From an uncultured bacterium (GTDB taxonomy: Bacteria > Verrucomicrobiota > Kiritimatiellia > RFP12 > UBA1067), in assembly GCA_902769585.1 (NCBI GenBank), contig CACXPT010000019.1:1-34614 (forward strand): a DNA stretch of 34,614 nucleotides. Direction: 5' to 3'. Of this stretch, positions 30,555 through 34,614 are shown piece after piece. A program made the translations under genes and the position numbers. Each line of letters begins with the position of its first letter. Position 1 is the stretch's first letter. A model generated the notes under the pieces. That model made no database searches. It was given only the letters and a program-made list of their open reading frames with translations, and was not told the DNA's origin.

Positions 30555-32654
30555 ATGACAAGACAAAAACTGATCTGCCTTTATCTGTCAACCGCTCTCG
30601 GACTGACCGTCTGCGCTGTCGACCGGCCCGAGACGAAAGCCTATCCGTACAAGACGAGCGTGACGGCGGGCGGCACGTATGCGAACGGGGGCACCGTCGG
30701 TACGGACTATGTGGTGAGCGGAACGATAACGTCCGCCCTGACGTTCAGTTCGGACGTCCCGTATCGCGTGACGCTCAATGGCGCAACGGTCTCCAAGACC
30801 ATGACGCTTTCCGGTGACGCGACGCTGTGGCTTGTAGGCGACAACGCCGTAGAGACGACGTCGGCGACCGCGATCTCGTCATCCGGGACGTTGACGATCG
30901 GCGGGCCAGGTTCCGTCACGCTGGCCTCCGCTCCCACGAAGAAGCAGACCGGCCCCGTAATCGCGGATGATCTTGTCGTCGCAGGCGGAAACGTCTCGAT
31001 TGTCCTCAACGCCGACGTGAAAAACGTCGCCGGCATCACGCTCACGGGCAATTACGTGCAGATGGCCGGCTCCGTCGCGATTGACTGCGCGTCGTACGGC
31101 GCCGTGAACAAGGTGAACGGCATCCTCGTGAACAAGAAGGCGAAGTCCGTGACGGTGGAGGGCGGACGACTCTCCGTCGCCGTGTGCGGAGAGAAGTCCG
31201 TCGGCGTCTCGCTCGACAAGTCCGGTACGACGATGCTCCTCTCCGGCGGAACCGTCGAACTCGCCGTTGCGGGAGACGGCGCAAAGGGCATCAAGGGCGA
31301 CGAGACTTTCACGATGACCGGAGGACTGCTCAACGCCTCCGTCACCGGCAACGTCCTCTACGAGAACTACGAAGACGGCGACGGCAGCAACTATGTCGTG
31401 AAGGTCTCCTCCACGTCGCTTCTTTCCTCTACGGGCAGCTACGTCGTGCAGGACACGTCGCCCGCATACGCCGTGAAATGCGGCAACATCTCGATATCCG
31501 GCGGAACGGTGCGCGTCTCCGCGACGGGCATCGCCTCGCGCGGACTCTGCGCGGACGCGGACGGCGGAACGTTCGACATCTCCGGCGGTTTCTTCGACGT
31601 GACGTGCAGCGGCGGAGCATCCAACACAATTCTCGAAATGCTCGACGAGACGGCTTTGACGACGGACATCGACAAGGCCACCGCATGCGGTCTTCGCACG
31701 TCGGAGACGAACAGTGTCTTCAAAATCACGGGCGGGACGCTCAACCTCGTCGCAAACGGGACCGGCGGCAAGTGCATCGTCGCAAAGGGCGAGCTCGTCG
31801 TCGGCACGTCAGGACAGACCACGACACCGTCCGACTCCGCCTTCCTCCCCGATATCCAGGCCGCGACATACGGCACGCAGATATACGTCGCCGCACAGAA
31901 GCAGAAGAACTACCTGAGCGTCGGCACAGCAACCGTCGCCGACCTGGCATCCACGACATACTACTTCGCCTCCAACAAGGTCGTCACGGCCTCGGGCGAC
32001 AACGTCGACCACTCAAACCCCAAGTGCATCAAGGCGGAAGGGAACCTCACGATGCATGGCGGCAGAATACGCGGCTTCTCGCAGGCCGAGGGCGGCGAGG
32101 GATTCGAGTCGAAGAAGGTGATGACGATCAACGGCGGCGTGTTCGAGGCCACGACCTACGACGACTGCATCAACGCGGGCGAATCCCTTGTCATCAACGG
32201 CGGCTACCTCTACTGCGGCGCGACGAACAACGACTGCATCGACTCAAACGGATCGGGTTCCGACTCCATCGTCATCAACGGCGGAATCGTCCTCTGCTTC
32301 ACGGCGGCGACGCCGGAAATCGGCATCGACACGGACAACTCCAGCGGGTTGAAGATCAACGGCGGGACGGTCGTTTCGTTCGGAAGCGCTGCGGGCAACA
32401 TGGTCATTGGCTCAACCGGGACGCTTGCGACGTACAAGGGCACTTCTGTGTCCGCCTCGACATACGCGGGAAAGTACCTGAAGATGACAGGCGGCATCAA
32501 GACGGTCTATGCGAAGGTGCCGTCCATGAGCAGCAGTTCTGGATCGGTCTCGCTCGTCTGCACCACGGACGGCTGCTCGTCCGCGCCGTCGATCTCCGCA
32601 GTCACCAGTCCTTCCGGCACGTCGCAGAACTTCCACGGCGTATACTTCCAGTAG
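30555..32654 (+). CDS. secreted beta-helix protein (carbohydrate-binding domain / Cthe_2159-like), 699 aa
   Basis: Signal peptide at 1-21 (ends TVCAVD). The rest is repetitive, Gly/Ser/Thr-rich, with short strands of the type I-S-I-S-G-G-T-V and K-G-I-K-G-D-x-x-F-T-M-T-G-G (near 244), C-I-K-A-E-G-N-L-T-M-H-G-G (near 489) and C-I-N-A-G-E-S-L-V-I-N-G-G (near 535). This G-I-K-A-D-G-x-L-T-I-x-G-G rhythm is that of the Cthe_2159/DUF4353 right-handed beta-helix family, known to bind polysaccharides such as pectate. No catalytic motif is identifiable. It is 25 bp from the LRR gene and likely co-transcribed. Location next to a divergent two-component system suggests regulated surface expression. Confidence 0.82.
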   Translation: MTRQKLICLYLSTALGLTVCAVDRPETKAYPYKTSVTAGGTYANGGTVGTDYVVSGTITSALTFSSDVPYRVTLNGATVSKTMTLSGDATLWLVGDNAVETTSATAISSSGTLTIGGPGSVTLASAPTKKQTGPVIADDLVVAGGNVSIVLNADVKNVAGITLTGNYVQMAGSVAIDCASYGAVNKVNGILVNKKAKSVTVEGGRLSVAVCGEKSVGVSLDKSGTTMLLSGGTVELAVAGDGAKGIKGDETFTMTGGLLNASVTGNVLYENYEDGDGSNYVVKVSSTSLLSSTGSYVVQDTSPAYAVKCGNISISGGTVRVSATGIASRGLCADADGGTFDISGGFFDVTCSGGASNTILEMLDETALTTDIDKATACGLRTSETNSVFKITGGTLNLVANGTGGKCIVAKGELVVGTSGQTTTPSDSAFLPDIQAATYGTQIYVAAQKQKNYLSVGTATVADLASTTYYFASNKVVTASGDNVDHSNPKCIKAEGNLTMHGGRIRGFSQAEGGEGFESKKVMTINGGVFEATTYDDCINAGESLVINGGYLYCGATNNDCIDSNGSGSDSIVINGGIVLCFTAATPEIGIDTDNSSGLKINGGTVVSFGSAAGNMVIGSTGTLATYKGTSVSASTYAGKYLKMTGGIKTVYAKVPSMSSSSGSVSLVCTTDGCSSAPSISAVTSPSGTSQNFHGVYFQ

Positions 32655-32679
32655 TCTTCGAAAAGAAAGGAGTTCGAAT

Positions 32680-33978
32680 ATGAACAAGATGAATCTCATT
32701 TGCACAGTCGCATTCGCAACGATTGCATCCGCAGTCGTCATCGCAGGACCCGGCGGAGGAAACCAGCCGGGAGGGAACCAGCCTGGCGGCGGTTCGTCAG
32801 CCACCTGGACGTTTGACACTTTTCTCGCGTCCTCGGCCACGACATCGGGGTTGATCATCCGTGAGGGTATAATCACAGGCTACGCGAGCCCAACATCCGT
32901 GACAGCCGCATCGACTGTTGCGGACATTGCGGCGGGCGCGCTCGCGGGCTGCACGACGCTTACGAGCATCGACTTCTCCGCGACATCCATCACGGAAATC
33001 CCGGAATCCGCGTTCGCCGGATGTTCGAACCTCACTACGGTCATTCTCCCATCCACCTGCACAACGATCGGCGCCAACGCCTTCGCGGGCTGCACGAAGC
33101 TTGCGATGCTGACGGCACCCGGTGTGACAACGGTTGGGAACGATTCATTTCGCGCCTGTTCCGCCTTGACGACATCCCCCTCTACCATCAGGGCGGCAGG
33201 CGCTTTCTCCTTTGCTCAGTCTGGCGTGACGTCCGTTGACCTTGCCGGCATGACTTCAGTTGGCGAGGGCGCGTTTGCGGGATGCGAGAGCCTGACGACG
33301 GCGACGGTCGCGGCAGGCGCGACGCTCCCGGACGCCGTGTTCGCCGGCTGCACCGCGCTTGCGGTGTCGGACTGGTCGGGCGTGACGTCGTTCGGCCAGG
33401 CTGCGCTTGCGGGAATCCCCGCGACGACACTTACGCTCTCCGATTCCGCCTCGCTGGGTGCGTACGCGCTCGCGGCGGAAGAGGCGACCATTGTCACGAC
33501 GCTCTCCGGCGCGACCGTGCCCGCCTACGACGCAACAACTTTTCTCGGCCGCGAGGTCTCCTACACCCCCGTCGCCGGATCGGTGACTCGTATCGAGGCA
33601 TTCGACCTCGTGGAATGGCTAGTGGCCGACGCCTCTGGATCATCGCCAACGGTGACACAGCCAACGGACTACAACACCGCCACGCTCAAGACGTGGCTCG
33701 CCACGGGGAATAACGCCTACGCCTACGCCGATGACATCGCGGCGGACGAGTCCTTCCTGGGCCTGACCGTCAACGGTACGAGTTTCATCTATGCCGCTCC
33801 CTCCGATGCGGCGCTTTCCGTTTCCGTCACGCCTGTCGCGAGCTACACGCTTTCTTCGGACGAAGGGGATTGGAGCGCGGATAACCTCGTATGGTCAGAA
33901 GAGAACGGTGCATACGTTGCGGCGGATGAAACGCAGACTTCCTGCTTCGTGCGGCTGCGGTTCACTTTCTCGTGGTAG
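32680..33978 (+). CDS. secreted BspA-like leucine-rich-repeat protein (LRR_5), 432 aa
   Basis: Signal peptide at about 1-22, then a Gly/Asn/Pro linker (24-38: GPGGGNQPGGNQPGG). The LRR_5/TpLRR repeats have the unit A-F-A-G-C-x-x-L-T-x-x-x-L-P, for example ESAFAGCSNLTTVILPS and ANAFAGCTKLAML, in about eight units to residue 260. A C-terminal domain follows and ends RLRFTFSW; a terminal aromatic after alternating hydrophobics resembles an outer-membrane or sorting signal, but that is inference. BspA-like proteins are surface or secreted binding proteins. The start at 32680 has AAAGGAGTTCGAAT. It shares the linker style and operon with the beta-helix protein. Confidence 0.85.
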   Translation: MNKMNLICTVAFATIASAVVIAGPGGGNQPGGNQPGGGSSATWTFDTFLASSATTSGLIIREGIITGYASPTSVTAASTVADIAAGALAGCTTLTSIDFSATSITEIPESAFAGCSNLTTVILPSTCTTIGANAFAGCTKLAMLTAPGVTTVGNDSFRACSALTTSPSTIRAAGAFSFAQSGVTSVDLAGMTSVGEGAFAGCESLTTATVAAGATLPDAVFAGCTALAVSDWSGVTSFGQAALAGIPATTLTLSDSASLGAYALAAEEATIVTTLSGATVPAYDATTFLGREVSYTPVAGSVTRIEAFDLVEWLVADASGSSPTVTQPTDYNTATLKTWLATGNNAYAYADDIAADESFLGLTVNGTSFIYAAPSDAALSVSVTPVASYTLSSDEGDWSADNLVWSEENGAYVAADETQTSCFVRLRFTFSW

Positions 33979-34020
33979 TGACTGTCGCAATAGGCCTTGG
34001 CCGACGACCTTGAATGCAAC

Positions 34021-34103
34021 GCTCGCCGTCCGGCGGACGGCGAGCTACCGGGTTGAAGTCTCGATACCCCGTTAAGCGGTCGCGCGGGAGCGCGACCCTC
34101 CCG
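34021..34103. repeat. two intergenic palindromes between convergent genes
   Basis: First an 11-bp perfect stem GCTCGCCGTCC / GGACGGCGAGC with a 3-nt loop (34021-34045). Then an 8-bp stem GGTCGCGC / GCGCGACC around GGGA (34078-34097) followed by CTCCCG. The second belongs to the family at 3474-3535 and 19073-19175. There is no T-run, so they are not classical terminators, but they sit at the 3' ends of two convergent genes and may protect or end both messages. Confidence 0.85.
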
Positions 34104-34614
34104 TTAGGCGTTGTACGTGGCGGCGGAGGTGTTGCCGCCGTGGCCGGTCCAGTTCGTGTGGAAGAACTGGCCGCGCGGCGAGTCGAGCCTTTCGTACGTG
34201 TGCGCGCCGAAGTAGTCGCGCTGCGCCTGTAGAAGGTTCGCGGGGAGGCGTTCCGTGGTGTAGCCGTCGAAGTACGCGAGGGCGGAGGTCATCGCTGGGG
34301 CGGGGATGCCGTACGAGACGGCCGCCGCGGCCACTTGGCGCCACGCGGGCACGAGCTTCTCGATTGTCTCCTTGAAGTACGGGTCGAGCAGCAGGTTCGT
34401 CAATTCGGGGTTCTTGTCGTAGGCTTCCTTGATCTTCCCGAGGAACACGCTGCGGATGATGCAGCCACCGCGCCACATGAGCGCGATGCCGCCGTAGTTG
34501 AGGTTCCAGCCGTACGTCTTCGCGGCGGTGCGCATGAGCGTGTAGCCCTGCGCGTAGGAGATGATCTTCGAGGCGAAGAGCGCCTGGCGGATGTTCTCGA
34601 CGAACGCGGCCTTG
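34104..34614 (-). CDS. gnd: 6-phosphogluconate dehydrogenase, decarboxylating, C-terminal part (cut by window edge)
   Basis: Pentose phosphate pathway enzyme: 6-phosphogluconate plus NAD(P) to ribulose-5-phosphate and CO2. The visible 169 residues enter at [24 protein letters not shown] and match the all-helical C-terminal domain: [42 protein letters not shown] and the tail [13 protein letters not shown]. The R and H of this tail reach the partner subunit's active site in the dimer. The stop is TAA at 34106 to 34104. The N-terminal Rossmann domain lies beyond the window. Confidence 0.97.
   Translation of the reverse strand, partial: KAAFVENIRQALFASKIISYAQGYTLMRTAAKTYGWNLNYGGIALMWRGGCIIRSVFLGKIKEAYDKNPELTNLLLDPYFKETIEKLVPAWRQVAAAAVSYGIPAPAMTSALAYFDGYTTERLPANLLQAQRDYFGAHTYERLDSPRGQFFHTNWTGHGGNTSAATYNA

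Noticed and set aside
31184-32683. 499-codon plus-frame overlapping the beta-helix gene
   Set aside because: Arg-rich +1 frame shadow of a gene with signal peptide and clear repeat structure.
1-34614. tRNA, rRNA, riboswitch or transposase genes
   Set aside because: No cloverleaf-like sequence ending in a T-arm, no rRNA core motifs, no recognisable riboswitch core and no DDE or tyrosine/serine recombinase protein was found by eye; a covariance-model scan could still reveal a small RNA.

Overview
The window is GC-rich bacterial chromosome with dense, mostly minus-strand operons. Two features point to the PVC superphylum (Chlamydiae, Verrucomicrobia, Kiritimatiellota, Lentisphaerae): a 51-residue 'small basic protein' of the Chlamydiae/Verrucomicrobia type (9851-10006) and a roughly 710-residue GreA with a very long N-terminal extension (7615-9747). 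The secreted beta-helix and LRR_5 proteins, the PD40/cytochrome c protein and the palindromic and short-tandem intergenic repeats suggest a Kiritimatiellota- or Lentisphaerae-like organism. That placement is inference; no rRNA is present.

Layout. 1-3600 is an accessory, repeat-rich stretch: a decayed toxin-antitoxin pair, an intact VapBC, a DUF4143-type ATPase, three copies of a composite palindromic repeat, and heptamer and 33-bp tandem arrays. 3600-4490 is a di-heme cytochrome c peroxidase-like protein with a leaderless-looking promoter, converging on a long minus-strand housekeeping block. That block holds greA-dksA/traR-lspA-miaA-dppD-like ABC ATPase (9747 to 4477), the small basic protein with its own promoter and terminator, ilvD plus a serine-hydrolase lipoprotein, a secreted thioredoxin-fold protein, and a tightly overlapping run of polytopic membrane protein, solute-binding protein, SpoIIE-type phosphatase, pyrC and purine nucleoside phosphorylase (20274 to 13896). 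It continues with tatA-uvrC, hisH-hisF and murG. A second VapBC lies at 24611-25293.

25294-34614. A regularly spaced inverted-repeat array precedes a PD40/HzsA-like multiheme cytochrome gene that carries a frameshift and appears to have lost one heme segment. A two-component system follows on the other strand; its response regulator begins after the place where the receiver acidic pocket should be. Divergent from it are two secreted surface-type proteins, a beta-helix protein and a BspA-like LRR protein. The window ends inside a 6-phosphogluconate dehydrogenase gene.

The most unusual theme is short tandem and palindromic repeats that occur between genes and also, in frame, inside conserved genes: miaA (9-bp units), ilvD (7-bp units) and the polytopic membrane protein (7-bp units plus three 36-bp palindromic units). 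The intragenic units match families seen between genes in the same window. A second theme is extended -10 promoters placed so that transcription should begin at or within a few bases of the start codon (3600, 23171, 25520, 20274). No tRNA, rRNA, CRISPR array or insertion-sequence transposase was seen.
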